Positions 25,774 to 36,540 of a DNA stretch of 64,000 nt are shown in pieces. The notes below the pieces were generated by a model. That model ran no database searches, was not told where the DNA came from, and worked only from the letters and a program-made list of their open reading frames with translations. Numbering within the stretch: the first letter of the stretch is position 1; the number at the start of each line of letters is the position of its first letter. Source of the DNA: Rhodeus uyekii (Eukaryota; Chordata; Actinopteri; Cypriniformes; Acheilognathidae). The translations under genes were made by a program, and so were the position numbers. Location of the stretch: assembly GCA_037043235.1 (NCBI GenBank), contig JAWRVZ010000043.1, positions 3,571,001 through 3,635,000 of the forward strand. The letters run 5' to 3'.

Positions 25774-25854
25774 TCTTGGGATGAGGTAGTAGGTTGTATA
25801 GTTTAGAGTTACAACATGGGAGATAACTGTACAGCCTCCTAGCTTTCCCCGAGC
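25774..25854 (+). ncRNA. let7a: microRNA precursor let-7a
   Basis: The mature 5p at 25782-25803 starts TGAGGTAGTAGGTTGTATAG and is an exact let-7a. The 3p arm at 25827-25848 starts CTGTACAGCCTCCTAGC, the form typical of let-7a-2 (arm with CUGUACAGCC), and folds back over a loop containing 'acaacatggga'. Its place between mir-100 and mir-125b supports the let-7a-2 type. let-7 acts post-transcriptionally to promote differentiation, and its processing is commonly controlled by LIN28 through the terminal loop. The loop here carries GGGAG, close to the GGAG-type LIN28 binding motif (inference). Confidence 0.97.
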
Positions 25855-28800
25855 AGACGCCCTTCTCTGTACAAGCTACGGTGCAAATGCTAATGTATCT
25901 AGCATTGCAACTAACATGCTCTCCTGACGTGCTCAGTGCAGTACAACGGTGATTCTAAATGTTATTTGTGGACTCTGAAACTGATGGTTTTTTGATGATG
26001 TAAAGGGCTTTGACAGAATGTCAGATATAGAATTATTATTATTTTTTTCTTTAGGCAAGTGTTCACACTGAAGATAACTATAAACAAAACTTTTAATAAT
26101 CATTATATTTCTATGAGAATCGTGAAGTCTGCGTCACAACTGTAAGGATAACAACACAATATCAATATCATTGGAATGACTTTCAGCTAATGAATGATAA
26201 AAATGTTACAGCCGATCAGAAGCCACCCGACTTCAGAGAACTGGAGCATTTACAGACGACATAACTGCAATGTGCACTTAGCACTTACGTTTTTGGTGAG
26301 ATTTTTAACATTTAAACTATTACAAGTCTATTTAAAGTATTTAATGTTTAAACCTATAGCTGTGATTGGCTGTGATTTATATTTGGTGAATCTGCTAACA
26401 TCCTGCTAGTCCAGAACCGTAGTTACACAACCCCATAAGCATATAGCGTTTAATAAAAAGCAGCATTGCGTCCGCATGGAGCATAGAAATGTTATATTTC
26501 TAATAAACACACCCACATAGTTATTGCAACAATGTGTTTAACATGGTACCCTATAGTGTTCTGCACCACAAATACCATGTATTAATATACACTTTTGTTC
26601 TTCATTATTTCCTTCTGGATTTTGTTTGACCATAATATGGACTGCATTTCTCTCCTGCATTGTAGACACATTTATAACTGACAAAATATCTATCTTTTCT
26701 TTTAAGTGCAAGTGAAAAAGTGATATCAATGACATCAGGTACAGATTCTGCAAAAAAGGTAACTGTAGTTGACAGAGTATTAGGAAAAATATTTAATTTT
26801 CTACCTGTTTGAATGTATTTTATTACGAGTTTGCTTAGCATGATCAGCATGAATGCAAAAGAGCTTTGAGTGTCATAATGCTATTCTATCGAGACATTAG
26901 ACTGTTGCAATGCTATTTTACTGCAAATATTTTGTTTTGTATGTGTTCATGTGTATATGGCTATTTTAAAAATGTGTATGGAAAATATATTGTGATGACC
27001 TGAAAAGATGGTAAAAGCAAATTAAAACTAGGGGTTGGTACCACTGTAGGAAGCAGCATCTGCAGTTCAGCTGCAGTCACTGCGTCAGATGAAATAAATG
27101 AGCGCATGGCAGCTTGTATGCAGATAGTTTTGAATGACACTCCTATCGTCTGCATGTTGTGTTGTTCCAGTCAGTGTCTTTGTGTTGTGCTTTCAGTTCG
27201 TGTGTGCCGTGGTAAGGTTTGACACAGGTGTGTGTGCAAGCTTAGGTGTGGTTGTTGTATTTGACAATGGTGTTTTCAGTAGTTTAGTGTGAATTTCTGC
27301 TTGATTCAGTGGTACACGTGCAAGCATGTCCGTGTAAGTGGAATTTGCTTTATTAAAGCAGTTTGTGTCAAATGGTGGAGGTGCTGGTTGTGATGTCACG
27401 AAATGGCAAAGACTTTCTTTGTGAATATTTACACTGCTGTTAAATTTTTTTGGGTCAATAACAAAAGATGACAGTAAAGTAATTTTTAATGATTTTATCT
27501 CTCAAATAAATGCTGTTGTTTTGAACTTGCAATTCATCAAAGAATCCTGAAAAGATACGTCACGTTTTAAAAATTCCAAAATATTAAATAGCACAACCAT
27601 TTGGCTGCTGAAAATAAACAGGAATAAATTATATCAAAATAGGTGACAGTTCTTTTAAATTGTAATACTATCTCACAGTTTGACTGTTTTTACTGTATTT
27701 TTGACCAAATTAATGCAGCCTTGGTGAGCATAAGTCTTCTTTCAAAACATTAAAACCTGTTGGATGGGACTGTAAGTTATCCAGAAATGGTTTAGCAAAC
27801 ACTGTTTCATGAGTTGTTTTGATACATAGTCAATATAGACGAAAAATTATATAATATGAATGAGGCACAGTATTAATCTGGAGGTCAAGGGTGTATGTGC
27901 CCTTTTCCAAGTAAAACCTGAGATGTAAACAAAAACGTTAAGATTAAAAATGTCCAACAATCATTTATGCATCAATTTCAATAGCATAATGAGGTTTTGT
28001 TGACATTTAGCCCATTTTAACACATAACTACTGCATTACGCTGTGATTTGAGGAAGCAGTCAATTCAATTCATTTCAAATGCTCAGTTATTCCTTAACCT
28101 TTAACTTAATTTGACAGCTTAATTTCTACATTATTTTGTAGGTCAGTAGATAAATGTTTAAATCAGCGTGTGAAAATTAAGTTTGACTTGTTGGTGGTAG
28201 TGGTAATATTTTTACTTTTATTATGATGGATATACCACCCCCATATAACTTGATTCAAATGACAGCTTACAGTAAGTGTTTATCTAGAGTAGGCTAAAGG
28301 CTTTTTAGCATTTTGTTTCTTGATTTCAGTAGAATGAGGCTGCAGAGAAGCAATAGATTGGAATGTGCATCTGAAAACTGTGTGCCAGTGAGAAAATTAT
28401 GGCTGATGCATTCCTCTATTGATGAAAATTGCAACTAAATTTTTTTTTAAACATTGGATTGCCACTAATTGAATATTTAATATTTGTGTTATCTAAGCTA
28501 TGCTAATATTTATATTGGGCTAAAATAGGCATCTATATTATATACATTTCCTTATGCAATAGTTGCAATAATGGACTAGGGACAAAATTGACACTCTCCA
28601 CCATAAACAGCGTCTGGTTAGTGCTGCTTCCTCTGAGATGGCATATGGTTAAGTGCCTAGCCTTAATAAATGTTTGAAGTCAGTTTATTATACATAATAT
28701 ACAGTCTCTTGCTTTACTAACAATGCGAGTCAGCAAACTTCTAATGCATCTTAAGAAATACAGTGTGGATAAGTAATGTTTTGAGCGCTCTGCCACCCAG

Positions 28801-29065
28801 AGCTCTGCCACCTTAGGGAGAGAAAATGGTGCACCAAAGCCAAATGTGTACGAGTTCAGATTTCACCAAAAACTGTGCCGTCAATGTGGAAAAACTAGCT
28901 CCAGAAATGCAAGTCTGCAGCTAAAAAAGGCTTAAAGAACCAAACCACATTTAGACTAGCACAGTTCAGAATGCTCTGGAGTAACAGATCTGATTTGGAT
29001 AGATTGCTTTGAAAACTTTTTCCACCATTTGTGAAGGAGTTCTCAAGGTCAAACACTTCTAAAAT
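25855..29065 (+). other. non-coding stretch downstream of let-7a
   Basis: It holds one family A fragment (27640-27765) and a balanced-composition block at 27040-27180 ('GTAGGAAGCAGCATCTGCAG', 'CACTGCGTCAGATGAAATAA') that could be conserved. No gene is seen. Confidence 0.45.
27640..27765 (-). repeat. family A dispersed repeat fragment
   Basis: Reverse-complement portion with 'TGCAGCCTTGGTGAGCATAA' and 'AAAACATTAAAA', matching the 5' part of family A. It lies in the stretch between let-7a and mir-125b. Confidence 0.55.
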
Positions 29066-29162
29066 ATTATGAGTAGGGGTGTATTCAAACCGAAAAAAAA
29101 CAAAACACAATACGCCGCCCACGGTACATACAGCGATCTCATGGCATACTCTCAGCTTTGTT

Positions 29163-29311
29163 GTAGCTCAAACTGTAGAGCATGGCGCTTGCAACGCCAA
29201 GGTCATTGGTTCAATTCCCAGGGAAAGTAAAAACTGATTAGCATGTCAATGTGTACCTTTAATGCAATGCAAGTCGCTTTGGATAAAATGCATAAATGTA
29301 AAATGTAAATG
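29163..29311 (+). mobile_element. tRNA-derived SINE nested in the hAT element
   Basis: The tRNA-like head has an A box (TAGCTCAAACTGTAGAGC) and a B box (GGTTCAATTCC), followed by the fish-type body and tail 'GCAAGTCGCTTTGGATAAA' and a TAAATGTAAA-type end. Related plus-strand copies lie at 32850-32987, 46113-46225 and 59867-60020. It is not a functional tRNA because it lacks an acceptor stem and proper anticodon arm. Confidence 0.8.
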
Positions 29312-30015
29312 CCAAACTCCACCGCCCCCTGCTGCCCGACCCAACCCTGGCCCTTTGTTGAGGTTAACCTCACTTTACCTTATGTCAAAAAAAAAATTTC
29401 CGGTGCCGTGCCTTGTGTACACGACGAATACAGCATTGTAGCCTGACCACCAATAATCGCAATAAGCTCTGTTTTGTGTTACTGTCAATAAGAAACAAAG
29501 TGTCACCTGTCCATTTTTTAAAGAATTTTACAAACAATAAATGCTGTTTAGATGCTGTGGCATGACAGATCATTGTATAGGCGCTGTTACAATGTTCAAG
29601 CGACAGCGCTGAGCACGAGTGAACGCAATCATCTCTTCTTCTTTAATCCTAGTTACAGAATAAACATGAATGAACATCTGAAGGTATGTTGAAAGATACA
29701 GTACAACTTATCACATGGTATAATTCATATCATATCACATCTTGTATAATTGCTCAGGGTTTCAACAGTGGAAAGACACTAATAAAACAGCTTATGCATA
29801 ATACGTTTAGCTCAGGCCGTTATTTAATGTCCACAGCTTGTCAGTTTGCCAAAGAAATTAACTCATTTGCTAAATATATATATTACGATTATCCTATTTC
29901 ACTTAACCTGTTAGTGATGTCCTGATTATTTAATGTATATTTAAATAAATCTGTCATGAAAATACCATTAAAATATAATAATAATAATTATTATTATATT
30001 ATATTAATTATATTT

Positions 30016-30018
<3 letters not shown>

Positions 30019-30057
<39 letters not shown>
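30019..30057 (+). repeat. (AT)n microsatellite
   Basis: About 19 AT units, inside the hAT element at 29074-30320. Confidence 0.95.
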
Positions 30058-30062
<5 letters not shown>

Positions 30063-30765
30063 ATCAGTATGCTGATTTAACTGTGTAAATGATTATATTT
30101 CAACAACAAATTGGAGTAAAAACGTCATTTTATAATTGCATTTGCAAGTTAATGCAAAAACTACCTTATGTGCAGTTTACATGTTTGAATTAATTAAAAG
30201 ACAGAGACGCATTTTTTTTGTTTTTTTTTTTGTTTTAACTGTACCGTACCGGAACTGGACCGTGATTTTAAAACTAACATACGTACCGAACTGTCAGTTT
30301 TATATACCATTACACCCCTAATTATGAGCTTGAGATATATTTATGACTAATTGCACATTTTCTGAAATTAATGACTTCAGAATATTAGATAATACACATC
30401 TCTATTCAGTCCTTTCACTGCCAAATCCTTATTTCTGATAGATGTATGGGCTCAGTAATAGATATTCATATGCTATTTTTCTCTCGTTATATTTGTCTCA
30501 CTGTCAATCATGTCCTTAAGACTCCTTATACACTTGGCAAACTATTGTGCTTTTGTGTTAAAAGAGGAGATGGGACCCAGAGAATATGTTTCGCTGATGA
30601 CATCATTGTCTGAGTTACAAAAATGTCTAGGTTTATTGTGTCTCAATCAAAAATGTCAAACAGTGCAGTTTTTTTAAATTATGTTTTCAGTGGTTTCTAT
30701 AGAGTGTTAATTCCATATTACATCTTTTAAACCTAAGGGCATTAGTTTTGTGTATTTATGTACAC

Positions 30766-30915
30766 TATCATTCAAAAGTTTAGGATTGCTAAGAATTTTA
30801 AATATTTTTGAAACGAGTCTCTCTTGCTCACCAAGGCTGCATTTATTTGATAAAAAAAGGAAAATAATAATATTGTGAAATATTATTACAATTTTAAAAT
30901 GTTTTCTATTTTAAA
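30766..30915 (+). repeat. family A dispersed repeat, 5' portion
   Basis: It starts 'CATTCAAAAGTTTAGGATTG' and continues with 'GCTCACCAAGGCTGCATTT' and 'AATATTGTGAAATATTATTA', the typical 5' half of the family. It is followed directly by another dispersed repeat at 30915-31315. Confidence 0.65.
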
Positions 30916-31315
30916 GTGCCCCTGTTATGCTTTTTCGTATATATATTCACTTTCATGCTGTGTAATGTAATGTCTATGAATGTAAATGGTCTGCAAAGTT
31001 GTAAAGTCAAAAGTGCATGAAAAAAAGTGATTGCCTCCCAATAGAAGGAATCGACTCTAAACTGCCTAAATGAGTCGTCAAGAATTCCAGTCTCACATCC
31101 GTGACCTGCATACGTAACCCGATAACATTAGCATAATCCCTGCCTATGGTCTTCATTGGCTGCCCGCGAACAATGTCTACTTTGACCTGTCCTCAAGCGC
31201 TGTAGTTGGTTTGTGTTTTGTACAGAAGTTGAGAAGATGCTGTTTTCTGCCCTGCAAAAGCAAATTCTCTTTGTAAACACTTCCAAAGGACGAAAATCTG
31301 AAGAGCGAGCATAAC
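30915..31315 (+). repeat. dispersed repeat beginning AAAGTGCCCCTGTTATGC
   Basis: The opening 'AAAGTGCCCCTGTTATGC', then 'GGTCTGCAAAGTTGTAAAGT' and the 'CTGCCTAAATGAGTCGTCA' block, match a repeat common in carp-like genomes. The weak 91-codon minus-strand frame over it is not a gene. Confidence 0.5.
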
Positions 31316-32849
31316 CAGGGCCTAGAACTAACTTTTTGCCACACCTGCCAATGGCTGGTGACTTAAGTAAATGTACCGGACATACATATTTTTTACTGGC
31401 CATAAAGCACTAATGACACCAAAATTTTTGCCTGTGAATATTCACAATTCTCTATTCCAATTTCAGGACCAGAGCTACATCCACTAGCCTAGCTAATATA
31501 AATTTAACACAGTGTTAAAGACAAGTAAACAGTCAATAAAATAAGAACAAATAATAAAATTTGAAGCAAAAGCACAAATAAATACAATATAACAAGTTAC
31601 AAATTAAATACGTTTTTCAGGTAGGTTTTTACTGGTATATAAATTTTTTAAGCATATATAAAATAATTCACTGTGTAAATTAAATATTCTTATTAATTAA
31701 TCCTTATTAAAGTGACAAGTTATTTAATCAAGAGAAGTGATTTATTTATTTAATGAAAAAAATTCCTTTGTCATTTAAAACACAGACTGAATTTTAGACT
31801 ACTCTCACTTTCAGACGTAAAACACGGATAATGGATCCATCCCATTCATTGTACTGTATAAATGTTTACTTTCTAAGACATAACCAACCATGTTCACTTG
31901 GATAATTTTTTGGACATAATTTTGTGTTTATCCGCTCAAGTGCAAGACTCAAAAGAGAGCCCAGTTAAGTTTTTGCGTGCCACTCACAGCTTTTTGGGTG
32001 TGCGATTCAAGTGCGTGCGCACACAAAACTTTCCACACGGTGGGCAAGTAGCGAACTGAGCTCCTTTTTGCGTCTTCTTGAGCTTGAGTATTTAAATTGT
32101 CAAGACTTAAACTTTCATGATGATGGCCCATCAACTGTCCCGAGCGTTGTTCACATTCATGCATTGTTAGAACTATAAAAAATGTCACAAGCCAATTTTG
32201 AAATTAGTCCTCTCGGAGATTTGAAAAGCAATCGACTAAAGGCTATACTCGGTGTCTGAAATTAACACAAACGCCAACGCCGACTTGTACTCCCATTTGC
32301 TATTTGGCGAGTGTTCATTTTAGACCATCATCATTTCAAAATGGGAATTAGAAAACGCTTATCTATTAAAGATGGGACATTACCCAGTTTATTTCGACCA
32401 ACTTGCTCATCAGAATCACAACCTTTAGGTATGATTATTTATTGTATATATTTTCTACTGGGTGTTCAAAATATGTTTATTACCGTCTTACTGAAATACC
32501 TCTGCTAATCACCTGTGGGCCCAATATTACCTAAAACTTTGTCAATTAATGCTGATTGCCTGTTGTTGTTACTATTTTGAGTATTTGTTTTACAAACGTT
32601 AATGTTACATCAGTCTTTCATGTATACGGATTCTCAGCTAACGTATACGCTGTTATAGATAAAGTTAATGCAGTTCCCACATGTGTACTGCGATAAACTA
32701 GAAATGTACACATCAGTTGCTATGTCATAATGCACCTCAAATTGAGTAATATATGCTAAGAAATGTCTTGCCCAAGTCATCCTTGTGATGGAAGTTCGGG
32801 TTGAATAACTGTTTCTTCCAATTTTTCATCATCGAACTCGCGCTCGGGA
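31316..32849. other. non-coding stretch with hAT-like end sequence
   Basis: It starts with CAGGGCCTAGAACTAAC and 'TACCGGACATAC...TTTACTGGCC'-type sequence, suggestive of a hAT end. I could not match the other end, so it is not called an element. Confidence 0.35.
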
Positions 32850-32987
32850 TGAGCTTAAAGTAGAGAGTGGTGCTTGCAATGCTAAGGTCATGGGTTCTAT
32901 TCCCAGGGAAAGCAAGAACTGATTAGAATGTCAATGTGTTCCTTGAATCCAATGTAAGTCGCTTTGGATAAAATGTAAATGTAAAAA
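32850..32987 (+). mobile_element. tRNA-derived SINE
   Basis: This copy has the head 'GTAGAGAGTGGTGCTTGCAA', a degraded B box GGGTTCTATTCC and the tail GTAAGTCGCTTTGGATAAAA. It is the same family as 29163-29311 and slightly truncated at the 5' end. Confidence 0.75.
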
Positions 32988-33294
32988 TGATATGGTAAAA
33001 TTGACGTCATTATTGTATTTATAGTGTGAGCTTTAGGAAGCCCCCGGAGCTGAATTTCAGTTATTTAATAGGTATTTAATTTGTGCTGTAAACCGTAAAC
33101 AAATCGTAACACACTGAGCCATCTGGCCTATCAGAACAGAGTAGCTCACAGAAAGGAGGGATTTAGACTAACTGATTCATCTGGCGAGTCGTTTGAGAAC
33201 CATTGAAAAATGTGCAATGGACATTGAGAAAATTCAAGTGTGGTATTTATTTATTTTTACTTTGGATGGATGTAAATCTACTTTAGGAGGCCAA

Positions 33295-33620
33295 AACATA
33301 AAATGGTATAATAGAGGTTCTATAATACATTGTAATATATACCTGTGATTAATTTTCAGCATCATTGCGCCAGTCTTCAGTATCACATGATCCTTCAGAA
33401 ATAAATCTATGCTGGTTTGGTGCTCAACCAGCCTGCCTTATTATTATCAATGGTGAAAGGTTGTGCTGCCTAATATTTTTGTAGAAACATGCATTAAACA
33501 AGCCTACATAATACATTTGTTTCAGGATTATTTGATGAATAGGTTAATTAAAACAATTAATTCAAATTATTTATTTATTTATTTTCAAAGAAAAATCTTA
33601 CATGCCCTAAAATTGAGCGG
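33295..33620 (+). repeat. family A dispersed repeat, 3' portion
   Basis: It carries 'TCAGCATCATTGCGCCAGTC', 'CACATGATCCTTCAGAAAT', 'TTATTATTATCAATGGTGAA' and 'TTTCAGGATTATTTGATGA' in family order, ending in 'TTGAGCGGTAGTGTA'. Confidence 0.65.
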
Positions 33621-33875
33621 TAGTGTATGACATCTGTCTGAATTTTCTCTGTTTATCTTTATGACCTGCTGCACTGGATAAAGCAAAATATTTTACTGTT
33701 TGCGAGAGTGTTTTATAGTGAATTTTATATAATTTTTTTGTCAAATTAGACAAATTATTCCAAATTAATTGGGCAATCTGAATTTGAGTGTGCCTGTATG
33801 AGAACTGAAACATAAGCTTGCTCTTTCCCCATTGTACCTTTGAGTAAGATAATATGAACCATCCACATGGTCCGT

Positions 33876-33997
<122 letters not shown>

Positions 33998-34790
33998 TTG
34001 TGTGTGTGACCTTCAACTGCATGATAAAGTACAGTTGGGGGCCCTCTGTTGGCTAACAGTGGTACCAGAGTTATTCACACAAATCATGAGAATGCAGATG
34101 GATAGAGTCTAGAGTTGGAGAGTTTCTTCTTAAAACAACACTGTAGCTTCTCTTAGTGAAGCACAGCAAGCAAAATGGGCACAAATTAATCTTGAGGTGA
34201 AGAATGTGAAGAGGTACTATAAGATAAATGGCTGCTTATGTCCAGGAGAGGGAAGTCTAACACCATTTCCACATGAGCAACACCACCATAAGTGTGTTGT
34301 GGGCATATCGGGATGCCGACATGTGCCAAACGAGCAAACGTCAAATTTGAAAGGGTCTATGTAAAGAATATTAAGACTGTTGAGTTGTGAAATTCTTCTG
34401 AAGGCAAAGAGGAAAAAATGTGTGCATTTGTCTGTCGCTGATTAGAGCCCATCAAAGTGGCCTGTTGGAGGTCTCCTCCACCACAGTCTCCCCGTGTCCC
34501 CCCTTTTCTCTCCTCTCCACTTTACATCTCCCCAACTCCTTTGCCTTCTGCCATTCTCGTTCCTCCTTCTCTCTGTTTTCTCCCTCTGTTGTGGCCGCGG
34601 CATTAGCCAGGCGGTATCGAATGTAAGCCAAGCACATCATATTTTCATGTGTTCATGCCACTTTTTATCCTCTGCCCTCCCTTCCTCTATATTCTGTGTG
34701 TGTGTGTCTCTCTCTTTCTCCCTGTGCTTGCTCCCTCCCTCTCTCTATTCTTTCTCTAGTTCCCTCCCTCCTGCTCCAATCTTCAGCTTA

Positions 34791-34922
34791 GCTAGAGAAA
34801 GAGAGGGAGTGAGAGAGGGAAAGAAAGAAAAAGAAAGGAAGAGAGTGGAATAATAGTGAGCGACGAGGGAAATTTTGGCGCTCAGAAACTTTTTCTCCCT
34901 CCGAAAAAAGAAAACATCACAG
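34791..34922 (+). ncRNA. candidate alternative first exon upstream of mir-125b
   Basis: A purine-rich segment ends in a near-consensus donor, CACAG|GTAAGG (exon end 34922). Just before it is an E2F-like motif, TTTGGCGC (34874-34881). Upstream lies a pyrimidine-rich stretch (34490-34760) that includes GTTGTGGCCGCGGC, the most CpG-rich spot in the neighbourhood. With the acceptor at 35890 this would give a short spliced precursor for mir-125b separate from the longer mir-100/let-7a transcript. The 5' boundary is arbitrary. Mixed purine tracts could also generate the look of an exon by chance. Confidence 0.35.
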
Positions 34923-35102
34923 GTAAGGACACTTATGATATGAAAATCTCCTCTCTTTCTCTGTCTACCCTTCTCTTGCTCTGTTCCTTTTATTTCTTTC
35001 CCTTTCTTTTTTCTCTCAGGGGGTAGCGGGCCTCTTGCGCTAACTGGTGTCAGCTGTTGCAGGAAATGAAGGGATCACTTCTATCCCAGTCTTTCTCTAC
35101 TG

Positions 35103-35150
35103 CTCTCTCTCTCTCTCTCTTTCTCGTTCTCTCTCTCTCTCTCTTTCTCT
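35103..35150 (+). repeat. (CT)n-rich tract
   Basis: CT dinucleotides interrupted by TTTCTCGTTC; part of a pyrimidine-rich region upstream of mir-125b. Confidence 0.85.
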
Positions 35151-35473
35151 GAGCTTAATTTTTCATTAGACTCGTATCCCACTAAATGCACTCTGAGAGA
35201 GAGAGAGAGAGGCCGCTTAAAAAGATGAATGGGACTCAGATGAAGAGGGTGAGAACGAATCATTTTAATTTTCTCAAATTGTTGACTCGTAGATCACATA
35301 TTCCGCCTATAGCCGTTTTTTTTCCACCCCTGAATGGATAATGTACCCATCGCACATGTAACATGGAATGAGAGACTGTGCATGTGTGTGTACGAGCGCC
35401 CCCACCCCCTATGCTGATCTCTCATCTTATAGCCCTCTGGGTAGAAGTCTGGTGTGTGTTGCCGGTGTCGTGG

Positions 35474-35476
<3 letters not shown>

Positions 35477-35504
<28 letters not shown>
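35477..35504 (+). repeat. (CT)n microsatellite
   Basis: About 13 CT units. A shorter CT tract follows at about 35694-35712. Confidence 0.9.
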
Positions 35505-35510
<6 letters not shown>

Positions 35511-35890
35511 CTTGCTCTCACTCTCTCCCTCTCTCCCTCTCATCCCCATTCAGTTTTCTGTCCTATAGGCTGATTAATCCGGATACCTTTTCTCCACAGA
35601 TTCTTTGTTTCCTTTGTTCACGTCTTCCTATTTCAGCAGCTCTTTGCTGCCGTTTGAAATTCCCACCTTTTTGCTCTCTCTCTCACTTTCCTCCTCTCTC
35701 TCTCTCTCTCTTTCTCTTTCCTCTGCGGCTCTCAGCTCCAGACGGCGGGCAGACATCAGCCTGTCAGTGTCCTCTCGTTTCTTTTTACATCTCTTCTTTT
35801 TATTTTCGTGGTGTGTTGCATTGCATCATGGGATAAGCAACATAAAAAAAGTGTTCTTTTCTCTCTATCTCTCCTTCTGTGTCCTCGCAG

Positions 35891-35951
35891 TCTCACATAC
35901 GTTCGCAGGATCGAAGCACCCGAGGCACGGCCAGTCGCTGCCGCCAGCTCG
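35891..35951 (+). ncRNA. candidate small exon upstream of mir-125b
   Basis: Acceptor TTCTGTGTCCTCGCAG (ending 35890) follows a long pyrimidine tract, and the 61-bp segment ends GCCAGCTCG|GTGAGTTC, close to the donor consensus. It is G+C-rich with several CpGs, unlike the flanking DNA. An internal acceptor (TTCGCAG, ending 35908) would give a 43-bp version. It lies about 500 bp before the mir-125b hairpin. It fits a host-transcript exon, with the hairpin in the following intron or exon. Confidence 0.45.
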
Positions 35952-36454
35952 GTGAGTTCACTCCCCTTCTCTCAGTGCATGTGTGTGATTCGCACACGAG
36001 CTGATGTGACCCTATAGTATATGAAGTAATCATGACAATGTTGCGTGGTTTCGTGTTGAGCTTTGGTTTCATGTGAATATCATGCCTTTTTATAATTGAC
36101 TCTCTAAAACCTCATTGCAGATGAGAGAATGTCTCTTCCGCAGTCATTCATTTTGGTGTACAGAAAGGCAGGTGCTTGATCCGTCTTATGTGTGCGTGGC
36201 TGGCGTGAGGGGTCTGTGTGTGGCACCACTTATCCACGCATGTCCTCGTGCCATGCGCATGTGTGTTTGCGCGTGAGACTCGATGTCTTTGTGTGCAGTC
36301 CATGCTGATGGGCGTGTGTGTAACTATGTTGTGTTGCTATCAAGTATCCGATCGCAGTAAATATCGATGGGATGGCAAATTAGAGACTGCGAACGAGAGA
36401 AGGAAAGGAACATCAGAGACACAATGGCGATCGTTCGGTTCTCCACGCCGCACC

Positions 36455-36540
36455 GTGCCCCTCTCCTTCCCTGAGACCCTAACTTGTGACGTTCTGCTTC
36501 GATGTCCACGGGTTGGGTTCTCGGGAGCTGTGAGAGGCAC
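36455..36540 (+). ncRNA. mir125b: microRNA precursor mir-125b
   Basis: The mature 5p at 36468-36489 starts TCCCTGAGACCCTAACTTGT, an exact miR-125b-5p (the lin-4 family vertebrate member). The 3p arm at 36508-36529 begins ACGGGTTGGGTTCTCGG and ends GGAGCT. The basal stem GTGCCCCTCT / TGAGAGGCAC closes the hairpin at 36455 and 36540. It lies about 10.7 kb downstream of let-7a on the same strand, matching the order of the vertebrate cluster (mir-125b-1 type). A small candidate host exon lies about 500 bp upstream (35891-35951). Confidence 0.97.

Larger units (their letters stand above)
29074..30320. mobile_element. hAT element with perfect 8-bp target duplication and nested SINE
   Basis: The inverted ends TAGGGGTGTA and TACACCCCTA are flanked by a perfect direct repeat ATTATGAG (29066-29073 and 30321-30328), the 8-bp duplication made by hAT transposases. 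The interior near the right end carries 'GTACCGTACCGGAACTG', typical of this fish hAT group. A tRNA-derived SINE (29163-29311) and an (AT)n tract (30019-30057) lie inside. No intact transposase is present. Confidence 0.85.

Noticed and set aside
31316..32300. a further bounded hAT element
   Set aside because: The left side resembles a hAT end, but I could not find a matching inverted end or target duplication.
34494..35955. Ser/Leu-rich overlapping plus-strand frames
   Set aside because: They are translations of CT-rich sequence, with no homology or consistent splice phase.
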